Shown: positions 9,778-18,332, counted from the first letter of the stretch. The stretch is 64,000 bases of DNA from Homoserinimonas sp. OAct 916 (GCF_003260275.1 NZ_QJHB01000010.1:124001-188000), one strand, 5' to 3'. The notes: generated by a model not told the origin, from the sequence alone. Program-made: numbers and translations.

Positions 9778-9901
9778 CTGTTCAGGCTAATGCCCCCACC
9801 CGCGCCGACGCCACGAGCTCGCAGGCGTCCGACCGCTCGTCCGGGTCGTCGTCGGCTCGTTGGCTGCTTCGATCGGCTCGGGCCGAGACACAGACCGCCG
9901 A

Positions 9902-10765
9902 TCACGCCGATTCGACCTCAACCGCCTGGAACCAGGGCGGATACACGGCGACACGCGCACGGTAGCCGGCGCGCTTCAATTTCGCCTTCACCTCATCGCG
10001 CACACGCTCGTTGCACACCCCGATCAGCGTCACCAATTCGAACGGGAGGGCGTCTTTCACGAGAAACTCTGCGTTGAGGATGCTCCCCGAACCATCTTCG
10101 GTGCGCAGCGAGCGCAGCATCTTCTCGGTGCCTGTCGGGCCCGTGCCGAACCGGGTGATGCTGAGGGCCGCGTCGCCGTCGGTCACGGAGTACGGCACCG
10201 CGTCGGTGGAGTCTGCGCAGGAGGCAAAGATGTCTTTCACCACGGTCACCACCACCACGAAATCCCGCGCGGCCAAAGTTAGTGCCCCGGTGGAGATGCG
10301 AGGGTCGATGCCCCGAGTTCGTACGGTGTCCCAGAGGTTGGCATCCGGCGACAGATAGAAGGGAACGTAGTCGGCGACGGTCGCCGTCTGGCCGGGAACA
10401 GCGGTTTCGCGGCGTACTTGGCGCACTTCCGGGGAAGCAACGTCGATCGTCGGTACCGCACCAGCTGTGTCAGCCAACAGCCCGCCGGACTCGATGATGG
10501 AATCCAGGTTGTCGACGTGGGTCACGTGATAAAGGCGCTGCTCAGCCACGTCGCCCGTGTGCGTGAGTTTCGTCGGCCCCGAAACCGCGCCGGGTGCTGT
10601 TCGTCGGGTCACCGGACGAGTGGCCTTTCTCGTCGACGATGTTCTCGGATTCGGCGCTGGCCGCGCTTTCGCGGGCCGCGTCTTCACCGCCGATTCAGGG
10701 ACAGCCGGTGGGGAGCAAACGGCGCAGAATCCGTCATCAAAGCCGTGGATACATTCGTCGCTCAT
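9902..10765 (-). CDS. DarT-like (DUF4433) protein with N-terminal Cys/His motif, no antitoxin nearby
   Basis: A 287-aa protein. Residues about 75-285 resemble the DarT family of DNA thymidine ADP-ribosyltransferases: LYHVTHVDNLDSIIESGGLL near 79, DYVPFYLSPDANLWDT near 132, and NAEFLVKDALPFELV near 233, where the glutamate matches the catalytic Glu of the family. Ahead of it is a short metal-site-like motif, C-I-H then C-A-V-C (Cys5, His7, Cys14, Cys17), and a basic Pro/Ala/Arg/Thr linker. DarT toxins are normally paired with DarG, a macrodomain antitoxin. No macrodomain gene lies on either side: downstream is Eis-like, upstream is a divergent EI24 gene. DarT assignment is by motif only. Confidence 0.62.
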   Translation of the reverse strand: MSDECIHGFDDGFCAVCSPPAVPESAVKTRPAKARPAPNPRTSSTRKATRPVTRRTAPGAVSGPTKLTHTGDVAEQRLYHVTHVDNLDSIIESGGLLADTAGAVPTIDVASPEVRQVRRETAVPGQTATVADYVPFYLSPDANLWDTVRTRGIDPRISTGALTLAARDFVVVVTVVKDIFASCADSTDAVPYSVTDGDAALSITRFGTGPTGTEKMLRSLRTEDGSGSILNAEFLVKDALPFELVTLIGVCNERVRDEVKAKLKRAGYRARVAVYPPWFQAVEVESA

Positions 10766-10914
10766 TTCACAAACCCTTCAACGCGTGATCGCCGCATCCG
10801 CATTCATCAGCCACGGCCACCCCTTAACGCTACGTTGTTTTCGAACTCGCCGAGAACATTCTTGGGTTCGCTCGAGCCTGCCCCCTCGGCTCGCTGGCCG
10901 ATTAGGCTGGCCGG

Positions 10915-11847
10915 GTGCAACGAGACGACCAGAGCGACGCGAAGCTCGACACCCCAAAAATATCTGGGCCGCGCACATCGGTGTTCGGCCCGGCCCGCGA
11001 GTTTCTGGTCGGGGCGCGTTTTCTGCTGCGCGGTCTCGGCCTGTGGACCCGCTCGCCCCGGCTGATGTTACTTGGTGCGGCACCGGCGTTCCTGGTCGGC
11101 ATTCTGTACCTCGCAGCGTTGACCATGCTCGCGCTCAACCTGTCCGCGGTGGCCGCCTGGCTCACGCCGTTCGCCGCCGAATGGGTGGATGCAGCTCGGG
11201 TCACGGTGCAGGTCGTCGCCGGCGCCGCCCTGCTCGGGTTGGTCGTGCTGCTCGCGCTCCTGGCATTCACTACGATCACCTTGATAGTGGGAGCCCCGTT
11301 CTACGAGAAGATCTGGCGGTCGGTGGAGATTCGCGCGGGTGGGCTGCCCGAGCGGGAGGCCGCGCCCTTTCTTCACGGCCTCGGCCGCTCCATCGGGGAG
11401 GGCCTGCGACTCTTTCTGGCCACAGCTCTGATCGGGATGGCGTTGTTCGCGGGTGGGTTCATACCGTTCGTCGGCCAATCGGTGATTCCGGTGCTTGCGG
11501 TGGGCGTCGGCGGCTGGTTCCTCACCGTCGAGCTGACCGGACTTGCCTTTGAAGCGCGCGGTCTCACTTTGAAGGACCGACGCCGGACGCTCGGCTCGCA
11601 CCGCCCGCGCACGCTCGGTTTCGGTATGGCCACGTTCCTGATGTTCTTGATCCCACTGGGCGCCGTGATCGTGATGCCTGCCGCGGTCGCCGGGGCGACG
11701 ATGCTCAGTCGGAGCATGCTGGTGCCAGGTTCGCTGACACCCGCGGCCCACCCGTCCGGTGTTTCGGCGCCTTCCTCCCCGCCATCCGACGCCTCGGCAC
11801 CGATGCAGCGCGCTACCGGGACGACACCCGGTCGAACTTGCGAATAG
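10915..11847 (+). CDS. EI24 domain integral membrane protein
   Basis: A 310-aa membrane protein with the CysZ/EI24 arrangement. Long hydrophobic helices lie near residues 45-85, 98-128, 163-190 and 238-270, with the amphipathic GAPFYEKIWRSVE segment between the second and third. Such proteins in actinobacteria are predicted transport or envelope proteins of unsettled function. Translation starts at a GTG (10915). The last about 35 bp overlap, tail to tail, the 3' end of the ABC permease gene, and the low-complexity Pro/Ser/Ala tail lies just before that overlap. Confidence 0.75.
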   Translation: MQRDDQSDAKLDTPKISGPRTSVFGPAREFLVGARFLLRGLGLWTRSPRLMLLGAAPAFLVGILYLAALTMLALNLSAVAAWLTPFAAEWVDAARVTVQVVAGAALLGLVVLLALLAFTTITLIVGAPFYEKIWRSVEIRAGGLPEREAAPFLHGLGRSIGEGLRLFLATALIGMALFAGGFIPFVGQSVIPVLAVGVGGWFLTVELTGLAFEARGLTLKDRRRTLGSHRPRTLGFGMATFLMFLIPLGAVIVMPAAVAGATMLSRSMLVPGSLTPAAHPSGVSAPSSPPSDASAPMQRATGTTPGRTCE

Positions 11848-12658
11848 CCAGCGGGACGAAAATGGCCAACGTGACGACGATGCCGATCAACACCGTGAGC
11901 ACCGGGTACTGCCCGGTCCAGGTATCCGGCACCGGGGTTCCGGGCGGCACGTTGCCGAACAGTTCCCTGGCCGCTTGCACCAGTGCCGACACCGGGTTGA
12001 GCTCGGCGAAGATGCGCAACGGGATCGGCAGCGTCTCACTCGGGACGAATGCGTTCGAGATGAACGTGAGTGGAAACAGCACCAGGAAGGCGACGTTGTT
12101 GATCACCTCGGGGCTGCGCACCAGCATGCCGAGAAAGGCCATCACCCAAGACAGGGCGTAGGCGAACAGCAGCAACAACGCCACCGCGGCGAGCGCCGAC
12201 AGAAAACTCGTGTGCACCCGCCAGCCGACGATCAGTCCGGTGCCGATCATCACGACCATCGAGATGCCGTTGATCATCAGGTCGCCGTTGGTGCGACCAA
12301 CAAGAACGGCAGACGGGCTCATCGGCAGGGTGCGAAACCGGTCGATGATGCCGTCTTTCAGATCCTGCGCCATCGCCGACCCCGAGTAGGTCGAACCGAA
12401 CACGACGGTCTGCGCGAAGATCCCGGCCATGATGAACTCGGTGTAACTGCTGCCCGGAATTTGGATCACGCCCGAATAGATATAGGTGAACAACAGCACG
12501 AACATGATCGGCTGCAACGTGGTGAACACGATGATGTCGGGCACCCGTTTGATTTTGATCAGGTTGCGACGGGTTGTGATCCAGCCGTCGGAGAACCAAT
12601 GGGCGAAGGCAGATCCCACGCCGACGAAGACGCCCGGTTGTGCCTGTGCGGTGCTCAT
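11813..12658 (-). CDS. ABC-2 type exporter permease (DrrB-like)
   Basis: Membrane subunit of a two-gene drug/lipid exporter of the DrrAB type. The 281-aa protein has six predicted membrane segments and the family region SAMAQDLKDGIIDRFRTLPM near residue 95. NPVSALVQAARELFGN near 220 matches daunorubicin-resistance permeases. It overlaps the ATPase gene by 4 bp (ATGA), so the two are co-translated. The substrate is unknown; nothing nearby indicates an antibiotic biosynthesis cluster. Confidence 0.87.
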   Translation of the reverse strand: MSTAQAQPGVFVGVGSAFAHWFSDGWITTRRNLIKIKRVPDIIVFTTLQPIMFVLLFTYIYSGVIQIPGSSYTEFIMAGIFAQTVVFGSTYSGSAMAQDLKDGIIDRFRTLPMSPSAVLVGRTNGDLMINGISMVVMIGTGLIVGWRVHTSFLSALAAVALLLLFAYALSWVMAFLGMLVRSPEVINNVAFLVLFPLTFISNAFVPSETLPIPLRIFAELNPVSALVQAARELFGNVPPGTPVPDTWTGQYPVLTVLIGIVVTLAIFVPLAIRKFDRVSSR

Positions 12659-13740
12659 GCCGACCTCTTTTGTTTGCTCTCGGCGGGCCGCGCCTTCGCG
12701 CGGTGCTCGTCCGGGTGCGGTCCGTGCCCCGCACCGTCGTGGTCCCGGCGGGCGACGAGTTCGTCGGGTTTCTCCTCGGGCGGCGTTGTCGAGGCCGCGT
12801 GCCCGGTCATGCGCAAAAACACCTCATCGAGGGTCGGTCGGCGCATTCCGGCGTCATAGAGCCGAATGTTTCGGTCGGTGAACTCCCCGAGGATGCCATA
12901 CAGCGCGGCCGGGGCATCCGTGGCACCCACCGTCAGGGAGCGCCCGTCGGCAGAGACCGTGGGCTGGGCACTGCCATAACGGGTCAGAACCTCAAGAGCC
13001 GCCTCCCGATCATCGGCGGTCACCAGGTTGATCTCCACCCGCTGCCCGCCGCTGGATGCCTTCAACTCGTCGGCGGTGCCGAGCGCGATCACCCGACCCT
13101 CGTCGATGACCGAGATGCTGTCGGCCAGCCGGTCGGCCTCCTCCAGGTATTGGGTGGTGAGCAGAACCGTCGTTCCCTCTCCGACCAGATTGGTGATGAT
13201 GTCCCACATGCCGAGCCGGCCATGCGGGTCGAGCCCGGTGGTCGGTTCGTCGAGGAACAGCACCGTCGGCCGGGTGACCAGCGCACCGGCGAGGTCGATG
13301 CGGCGGCGCATGCCACCGGAGAATCCCTTCACCGGCCGGTTCATCGCCTCGGTCAGTTCGAAAATGTCGATCAGCTCTTTCGCCCGCTGCCGAGACGCCC
13401 GCGCGCCCATGTGGTAGAGGCGGCCGACCATCTCCAGGTTCTCGAAGCCGGTGAGGTTCTCATCGACGGCGGCGTACTGGCCGGAGACGCCGATGATCGG
13501 CCGGATCCGCTCCGGGTGTCGCGACACGTCGATGCCGTCGATGACCGCTGTGCCGGCATCCGGTCGGATCAGGGTCGTGAGCACCTTGACGGTTGTGGTC
13601 TTTCCGGCGCCGTTCGGGCCCAGGAGCGCGGTGATGGTGCCTTTCGGCACGGCGAGGTCGAGTCCGTCGAGCGCGCGTACTTCGCCGGCGCCCTTCGGAG
13701 TATAGATCTTGGTCAGGTGGTCGACCTCGATAAAGGTCAC
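12655..13740 (-). CDS. ABC exporter ATPase (DrrA-like)
   Basis: Cytoplasmic ATPase of the same exporter, 361 aa. Walker A is LLGPNGAGKTTT near residue 40, the signature is FSGGMRRRIDLA near 140, and Walker B is LFLDEPTTGLDP near 162, followed by the switch histidine replaced by Gln in LLTTQYLEEAD, as is usual in the DrrA group. The C-terminal about 40 residues form a charged His/Asp/Lys-rich tail beyond the ATPase fold. First gene of the two-gene operon; it is divergent from the YCII gene, about 140 bp apart. Confidence 0.9.
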   Translation of the reverse strand: MTFIEVDHLTKIYTPKGAGEVRALDGLDLAVPKGTITALLGPNGAGKTTTVKVLTTLIRPDAGTAVIDGIDVSRHPERIRPIIGVSGQYAAVDENLTGFENLEMVGRLYHMGARASRQRAKELIDIFELTEAMNRPVKGFSGGMRRRIDLAGALVTRPTVLFLDEPTTGLDPHGRLGMWDIITNLVGEGTTVLLTTQYLEEADRLADSISVIDEGRVIALGTADELKASSGGQRVEINLVTADDREAALEVLTRYGSAQPTVSADGRSLTVGATDAPAALYGILGEFTDRNIRLYDAGMRRPTLDEVFLRMTGHAASTTPPEEKPDELVARRDHDGAGHGPHPDEHRAKARPAESKQKRSA

Positions 13741-13879
13741 GGTGCGAATTTACTCCTGCCCAGCGGCACTGTCCACGTTATTACGGAAGAGAATGATGGG
13801 TCTCGGCATGGCCTTACGCCTCACATCGTGCCACAGTTGGAGAACACGATTGCGGCTGACTGAAGCGAAACGAGCGACG

Positions 13880-14230
13880 ATGAAGTTCATGATCATGGTG
13901 TTCAGCGAAGAAGAAGACCTGCGCACGAACCCACCGGAGTGGACCGAGCAGATGACCTCCTTCATGGCCCAGCTCGACGACGAGCTTGCCCACAGCGGCG
14001 AGTTGGTCTATTCCGAGGTGCTGGCCTTCGGCAGTGCCGGGTCGCTGATCGACCGGCACGGCAAGGCGCACCACGGTTCGTTCTCGGGCGCGACCAAACC
14101 TCTGACCCGATTCTGGGTGGTGAAGGTGACCGATGAGGAGCGTGCAGTCGAGATCGCTGCGAGTATCGCCGCGGTGATCGGTGCCGCAGTCGAAGTGCGC
14201 CACGTCATGCCGTCGTCGCAGCGGCCGTGA
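13880..14230 (+). CDS. YCII-related (DGPF-type) small protein
   Basis: A 116-aa protein with the ferredoxin-like dimer fold of the YCII family. It begins MKFMIMVFS. The middle segment AHHGSFSGATKPLTRFWVVKV corresponds to the DGPFxExKE...GF/Wxi region, and an alpha-helical AVEIAASI segment follows. Family members are small, often sigma-factor-linked proteins of unclear function. The ATG at 13880 is chosen for its family-like start; the frame stays open to 13709 without similarity. It is followed after 13 bp by the DUF1304 gene, so they may be co-transcribed. Confidence 0.7.
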   Translation: MKFMIMVFSEEEDLRTNPPEWTEQMTSFMAQLDDELAHSGELVYSEVLAFGSAGSLIDRHGKAHHGSFSGATKPLTRFWVVKVTDEERAVEIAASIAAVIGAAVEVRHVMPSSQRP

Positions 14231-14243
14231 CGGTACTCGGGTA

Positions 14244-14705
14244 GTGGCCACCGCATTGGGGATCGCCTCGTTGGTGATCGCGTCGCTCGCCGCTGCCCTG
14301 CATGTGGGAATATTCGTGATGGAGAGCGTGCTCTGGACCCGCCCGGCGGTCTGGCGCCTGTTCGGCCTGCGCACCCAGGCGGATGCCCAGACCACCCGCC
14401 CATTCGCCTACAACCAGGGCTTCTACAATCTGTTCCTCGCGGTGGGTGCCGCTGTCGGCGTCGGCCTCGTTGCTGCCGGCGGGCAGGGTGCCGCATCGTT
14501 CGGGTGGGTGGAGTATGTGTCCGTCCAGCCGGGCACGAACATCGAAAGCGCAGGGATTGCGCTCGTGATCTTCACGATGGGGTGCATGTTCGCGGCATCC
14601 GTTGTCCTGCTGACGACGGGCCGAGGCTACCTGCGGGCCGCCGTCGTCCAGGGCGCGCTGCCGCTCATCGCCCTCGTACTGCTGTTGGTTGCCGCCCTGG
14701 TCTGA
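14244..14705 (+). CDS. DUF1304 family small membrane protein
   Basis: A 153-aa protein with four predicted membrane helices (about residues 3-25, 56-76, 98-120 and 128-152). The conserved DUF1304 features are the early HVGIFVMESVLWTRP loop and the FAYNQGFYNLFLA motif near residue 52. The function of the family is unknown. Translation most likely begins at the GTG at 14244, which places the first helix at the N-terminus as in relatives; the longer frame starts inside the previous gene. Confidence 0.78.
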   Translation: MATALGIASLVIASLAAALHVGIFVMESVLWTRPAVWRLFGLRTQADAQTTRPFAYNQGFYNLFLAVGAAVGVGLVAAGGQGAASFGWVEYVSVQPGTNIESAGIALVIFTMGCMFAASVVLLTTGRGYLRAAVVQGALPLIALVLLLVAALV

Positions 14706-14728
14706 GCCGCACACCTCGTCCCTTTTGA

Positions 14729-14794
14729 GCTTCGTGCCACCCGGCACACATCGCGCCGGCACGAACCGGCGCGAAGCGTGCCAACCGGCGCGAT
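14729..14794. repeat. 66-bp intergenic repeat, copy 1 (left of VOC gene)
   Basis: A 66-bp GC-rich stretch containing CGCGCC/GGCGCG inverted arms and two ACCGGCGCGA motifs. It matches the element at 15356-15421 at 60 of 66 positions, in the same orientation and with no gaps. The two copies sit immediately before and after the VOC gene. Confidence 0.8.
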
Positions 14795-14884
14795 CTTCTG
14801 GATGACCATTGACACGCCACCCCCGGTTTGAAACGATCTCATTATTCGATGATTCTCAACCCGATGAACAATCCGGGAGTATCC

Positions 14885-15352
14885 ATGGCCACCCAGATTT
14901 TTGTGAACCTGCCCACCACTGACTTGGAGCGGTCTAAAAAGTTCTTCACCGGACTCGGTTGGACGATCAACCCAAACTTCACGGACGAGAACGCGGCCTG
15001 TGTCGTGATCGACGAAAACGTCTTCCTGATGGTGCTCACCCGCGAGTTCTTCGCCACATTCACCGACAAGCCAATCGGCGATCCGCACACATCGGTACAG
15101 GTGCAGACCTCACTCAGCCGAGAGAGCCGGGCCGAGGTAGATGCACTTCTGGAGAAGGCGCTCGCGGCCGGTGCCGCCGAGCCGCGCGAGCCCCAAGATT
15201 ACGGTTTCATGTATTCGCGCGACTTCGTAGATCCAGACGGTAACGAATTTGGTGTGCTGTGGATGGATGCGCTTGCGTCCGAGGTCGGCCCTGAAGCGTA
15301 TCTGGCCCAGCAGCAATCAGCGGATACGTCTGAGCAGGCGCCAGGCACCTGA
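14885..15352 (+). CDS. VOC family (glyoxalase/bleomycin resistance-like) protein
   Basis: A 155-aa protein with two beta-alpha-beta-beta-beta halves of the vicinal oxygen chelate fold. IFVNLPTTDLERSKKFFTGLGW opens the first half, and the second ends in SRDFVDPDGNEFGVLWMD. The metal-ligand pattern is incomplete, as in many VOC proteins annotated only as glyoxalase-like. The ATG at 14885 is preferred over the in-frame ATG at 14828 because the family aligns from MATQIFVNL. The gene is bracketed by two copies of a 66-bp repeat. Confidence 0.8.
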   Translation: MATQIFVNLPTTDLERSKKFFTGLGWTINPNFTDENAACVVIDENVFLMVLTREFFATFTDKPIGDPHTSVQVQTSLSRESRAEVDALLEKALAAGAAEPREPQDYGFMYSRDFVDPDGNEFGVLWMDALASEVGPEAYLAQQQSADTSEQAPGT

Positions 15353-15355
15353 CCC

Positions 15356-15421
15356 GCTTCGCGCCACCCGAAACACATCGCGCCAGCACGAACCGGGGCG
15401 AAGCGTGCCAACTGGCGCGAT
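15356..15421. repeat. 66-bp intergenic repeat, copy 2 (right of VOC gene)
   Basis: Second copy of the element at 14729-14794, with six substitutions and no insertions. It starts 4 bp after the VOC stop codon and could also act as a transcript-end hairpin. Confidence 0.8.
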
Positions 15422-15441
15422 ACTCAACAAAGCCGCGGAGC

Positions 15442-16017
15442 TCAGTCGGCCGTACGCAACGCCTCCCACTCGGTGCGCAGCAAAGCGTAGACTCCGGTGT
15501 CCTCCCACCGACCCTTGATGAACATGTTCTGCACAAAATACGCCTCTTCACGCATGTTCAGGCGGTGGCACAACGCCACCGAAGCGGTGTTCTGAGGCGT
15601 CAACTCTGCAACGACACGATGCAGTTTCCACTCGTCGAAGGCGATCGCCAGAAGCGCGTTGGCCGCCTCTCGGGCGTAGCCCTTGCCGTGATGGTCCGGA
15701 TGGAAGACCCATCCGATCTCCGCGCACTCGTGTTCAACACTCACCAGTGAAAAGTACAACTCGCCCAAGACGGTGTGGTCGGCGAGTCTCTCCACGAGCA
15801 ATTGCACGAAGTCCCCGTCATTCTCAAGTCGGGTGAGCGTGGATGCCTCAACAACTTTTCCGGCGACGGCATCACGGTCGCGCGGCGCGTAGAGAAGGTA
15901 CTCGCACACATCCTCCCGGGACTGATACGAATGAACAGCATCGGTGTCGGCCGGAGTCATCAACCGCACCGTCAGGCGCTCCGTGGTCAACGGCCCGTTA
16001 AAATCTAGGGGGACCAT
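15442..16017 (-). CDS. GNAT acetyltransferase, RimJ/RimL-like
   Basis: A 191-aa acetyltransferase of the RimJ/RimL type, which acetylates protein N-termini or small molecules using acetyl-CoA. LTTERLTVRLMTPADTDAV at the N-terminus is the family opening. The acetyl-CoA loop is at HPDHHGKGYAREAANALL near residue 118, followed by NTASVALCHRLNMREEA. The ATG at 16017 fits the family start; in-frame starts further upstream (16050, 16026) add residues without similarity. Confidence 0.82.
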   Translation of the reverse strand: MVPLDFNGPLTTERLTVRLMTPADTDAVHSYQSREDVCEYLLYAPRDRDAVAGKVVEASTLTRLENDGDFVQLLVERLADHTVLGELYFSLVSVEHECAEIGWVFHPDHHGKGYAREAANALLAIAFDEWKLHRVVAELTPQNTASVALCHRLNMREEAYFVQNMFIKGRWEDTGVYALLRTEWEALRTAD

Positions 16018-16092
16018 GCTGTTCATAGTACGACTCCGGCACGCGATCACCCATGAATCCCGAGGGCCCGATGCCCGAACAACCGATCCGAC

Positions 16093-16680
16093 TCAGCGCA
16101 CCGACTGGGGGTGGATCGTCTCGCCGCTCTCGAGCATTGCGACGTAGGTGGCGATCTTCGCCCTGCGCGTCTCGGCCCGTTTCACCCCGTTGATGCGGAA
16201 CAGTATGGCGAATCGGTTCTGCGCGCTGAGCGCCTCGAAGGATTGGGCCGCGGCGGGGTGTGCGGCGAGCGCCTCCTGCAGGTCGGCGGGTACCGGGGCA
16301 TCCTTCTGGCGGTAGGCGGAATCCCACCGCCCGTCGGCCTTGGCTCGTTCGATCTCAGCGAGACCGGCCGGTCGCATCCGCCCCTCTGCCGTCAGTCGCC
16401 CGACGTGCTCACGGTTTCGCTGCGACCACGGGCTGCGGATCCGGCGCGGCGTGAACACCTGCAGATGGTAGTCGTCGTCAAGCCGGGCCAGCTGCCCGTC
16501 GATCCAGCCGAAGCACAGCGCCACGTCGAGAGCCTCCGGGTACGTGATGCCCGGTTTGGAGGAACTCTTCTTACGCAACCGCAATCGCACCCCGTCAACG
16601 TCTGGATTCTCTTCCAGCCAGCTCTCCCACTCCGCAACAGTGGCGACGGTGACCACTGGTTTCTCGGCGTTGGCTCCCAT
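16093..16680 (-). CDS. YdeI/OmdA-like protein
   Basis: A 195-aa protein of the YdeI/OmpD-associated (OmdA) family. Recognisable parts are WLEENPDVDGVRLRLRKKSS, LDVALCFGWIDGQ near residue 54, FTPRRIRSPWSQRN near 76, and a C-terminal helix NGVKRAETRRAKIATYV. Members are small cytoplasmic proteins of unresolved role, sometimes linked to stress and peptide tolerance. Length is normal. No functional partner is evident in the neighbouring genes. Confidence 0.8.
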   Translation of the reverse strand: MGANAEKPVVTVATVAEWESWLEENPDVDGVRLRLRKKSSSKPGITYPEALDVALCFGWIDGQLARLDDDYHLQVFTPRRIRSPWSQRNREHVGRLTAEGRMRPAGLAEIERAKADGRWDSAYRQKDAPVPADLQEALAAHPAAAQSFEALSAQNRFAILFRINGVKRAETRRAKIATYVAMLESGETIHPQSVR

Positions 16681-16718
16681 GCATCGATGGTAGTCGGAAT
16701 CCGGATGAGAGAGCCGCC

Positions 16719-16886
16719 CTGGGTGAACCGCATCATGTTCCCGGAGACGTCACGCAACACGCAGTTTCTCTCGCCCCGGGGCAGGTCATAGGGTTCCTGA
16801 AGCACCCCGGTGCCAGGTGCATGGATCTTCTGGAGAGCGCCATCCCGGCTTGGCGGGGTCACCATAACGCACCGTTCACACGTCAC
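16719..16886 (-). pseudogene. VOC-protein C-terminal fragment
   Basis: About 56 codons whose residues 15-56 read like the end of a glyoxalase/VOC domain: GVLQEPYDLPRGERNCVLRD then SGNMMRFTQ, matching the usual pattern of a Pro-rich loop, a basic strand and a DPxGN-type turn. The N-terminal half of the fold is missing. It runs out of frame into the YdeI-like gene and is probably a decayed remnant. Confidence 0.4.
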
Positions 16887-16894
16887 GTGTGAAC
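16874..16894. promoter_or_regulatory. 21-bp perfect palindrome, candidate operator
   Basis: GTTCACACGT-C-ACGTGTGAAC is a perfect inverted repeat with a single central base. It lies about 100 bp before the HesB-like gene and at the edge of the VOC fragment. This length and perfection are typical of a binding site for a dimeric regulator. No regulator is encoded next to it. Confidence 0.5.
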
Positions 16895-16995
16895 TCCCTC
16901 AGAATGCGCGCACTCCGCTTGCAACGTGTGCTCGGCTGAGGAATCGTGGCTGGGGCTGCCTGCACGAGGCAGCAGACAACCGGAAGGAAAAGCAC

Positions 16996-17280
16996 ATGCT
17001 CACCCTCACCGAAGACGCACAGAACATCGTCAAGGCCATCACCGGCCAGAGCCCGGGCGCCGACGACGGCGGCTTGCGCATCGCCTCGGCCAATCCCGAC
17101 AACTCCGATTTCTCCCTGGCCGTCGCTCCGGCCCCCGAGCCTGAGGACCAGGTCGTCGAAAGCTCCGGAGCCCGCGTGTTCCTCGAGGAGAACGCCGCCA
17201 TGGCGCTGTCGGACAAGGTGCTTGACGCACAGGTCGACGAACAGGGCTCCGTGCGTTTCGGCCTCGGCAACCAGGAGTGA
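16996..17280 (+). CDS. HesB/IscA-like protein lacking the metal-binding cysteines
   Basis: A 94-aa protein whose start, MLTLTEDAQNIVKAITGQ, and overall length match the A-type iron-sulfur carrier family. It contains no cysteine at all, so it cannot hold a cluster the way IscA does through its conserved CxnCGC. Actinobacteria often carry such Cys-free HesB-like proteins, whose function is unknown. The ATG at 16996 follows a good GGAAGGA ribosome binding site. No suf or isc gene is adjacent. Confidence 0.65.
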   Translation: MLTLTEDAQNIVKAITGQSPGADDGGLRIASANPDNSDFSLAVAPAPEPEDQVVESSGARVFLEENAAMALSDKVLDAQVDEQGSVRFGLGNQE

Positions 17281-17336
17281 CCGTTCGCTGATCCGACAGC
17301 CGCCGGTTGGCACCGGTCACCTGCGACAATGGAACG

Positions 17337-18332
17337 ATGAGTTCTGTCGTCGCGGGAGTATCGGATGCCGCGGTTCGCGTCATCAAAACGCGCCCTGCCG
17401 GCATGAATTCTGCGGGGTCCAACCCTGCAGATGCCGAACCCACCGGCACCCACCCCTTCGAGTCGTCCGCTGTTCGGCGGCCCACGCTTCTCAGGGCCAC
17501 CGAATGGCGCGAACTCGAGCGTTCCCATGAAGCGCGCGCCGACCTCCTGACCGCGGGCTGGCGGTCCCGCGCCGGCACCGGTGTCACGCATCCGGTCGAG
17601 GACTTTCTCTTCACCTATTACTCGTACCGGCCACGCATACTGCGCCGTTGGCATCCGGGTGCGAACATCACTCTGGCGGATGCCGCCGCCACGAGCCGGG
17701 CCACGTGGAAGTGGTATCGGTCTCACGGCGACGACGTGAGCGTCGACACGGAGGCTTTCGTCGTGGCGAAGGGTCCCAGCATCCGGTTCATCAGGAACCT
17801 GCTGGCGCGAACAGCCGCGCGTCCGGGAAACTTCGGATGCTTCGGCCTGCACGAATGGGCGATGGTGTACCGGGCGCCGGAGCATCGGCACCAGGTTCCG
17901 CTCAGGCTGGGCGCCAGTGCCACCGACGAGGTGGTGGAGGCCAACCGGATCGCGTGCACGCATTTCGACGCGTTCCGGTTCTTCACTCCCGATGCGGTGG
18001 GCCTCAACCATCGCACCCCGACCCGGGACAATCAGCCGGGGATGGAACAGCCCGGCTGCCTGCACGCCGGTATGGATGTCTACAAGTGGGCCATCAAACT
18101 CGGCCCGATCGTGCCGGGAGACCTGTTGCTCGACACCTTCGAGCTGGCCGCAGACATTCGCGAACTCGACATGCGCGCCTCCCCCTACGATCTCACCGAG
18201 TGGGGCTACACCCCGGTGCCGATCGAGACGCCCGCAGGCAAGGCCGAGTATGCGCGCCAGCAGCGTCGATTCGCCACCCGCAGCAACGACCTTCGCTCTC
18301 GTGTTCTCGCCGCAATCTCCTGCGCTGGTTGA
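17337..18332 (+). CDS. Conserved actinobacterial protein, often labelled 3-methyladenine DNA glycosylase
   Basis: A 331-aa soluble protein. After a variable N-terminus of about 50 residues come LLRATEWRELERSHEARAD, HPVEDFLFTYYSYRPRILRR and GNFGCFGLHEWAMVYR, a pattern I recall from actinobacterial proteins commonly annotated as 3-methyladenine DNA glycosylase. I cannot see helix-hairpin-helix or AAG catalytic motifs, so that label should be taken as inherited rather than shown. The ATG at 17337 lies 56 bp after the HesB-like gene and has a weak ribosome site. Confidence 0.55.
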   Translation: MSSVVAGVSDAAVRVIKTRPAGMNSAGSNPADAEPTGTHPFESSAVRRPTLLRATEWRELERSHEARADLLTAGWRSRAGTGVTHPVEDFLFTYYSYRPRILRRWHPGANITLADAAATSRATWKWYRSHGDDVSVDTEAFVVAKGPSIRFIRNLLARTAARPGNFGCFGLHEWAMVYRAPEHRHQVPLRLGASATDEVVEANRIACTHFDAFRFFTPDAVGLNHRTPTRDNQPGMEQPGCLHAGMDVYKWAIKLGPIVPGDLLLDTFELAADIRELDMRASPYDLTEWGYTPVPIETPAGKAEYARQQRRFATRSNDLRSRVLAAISCAG

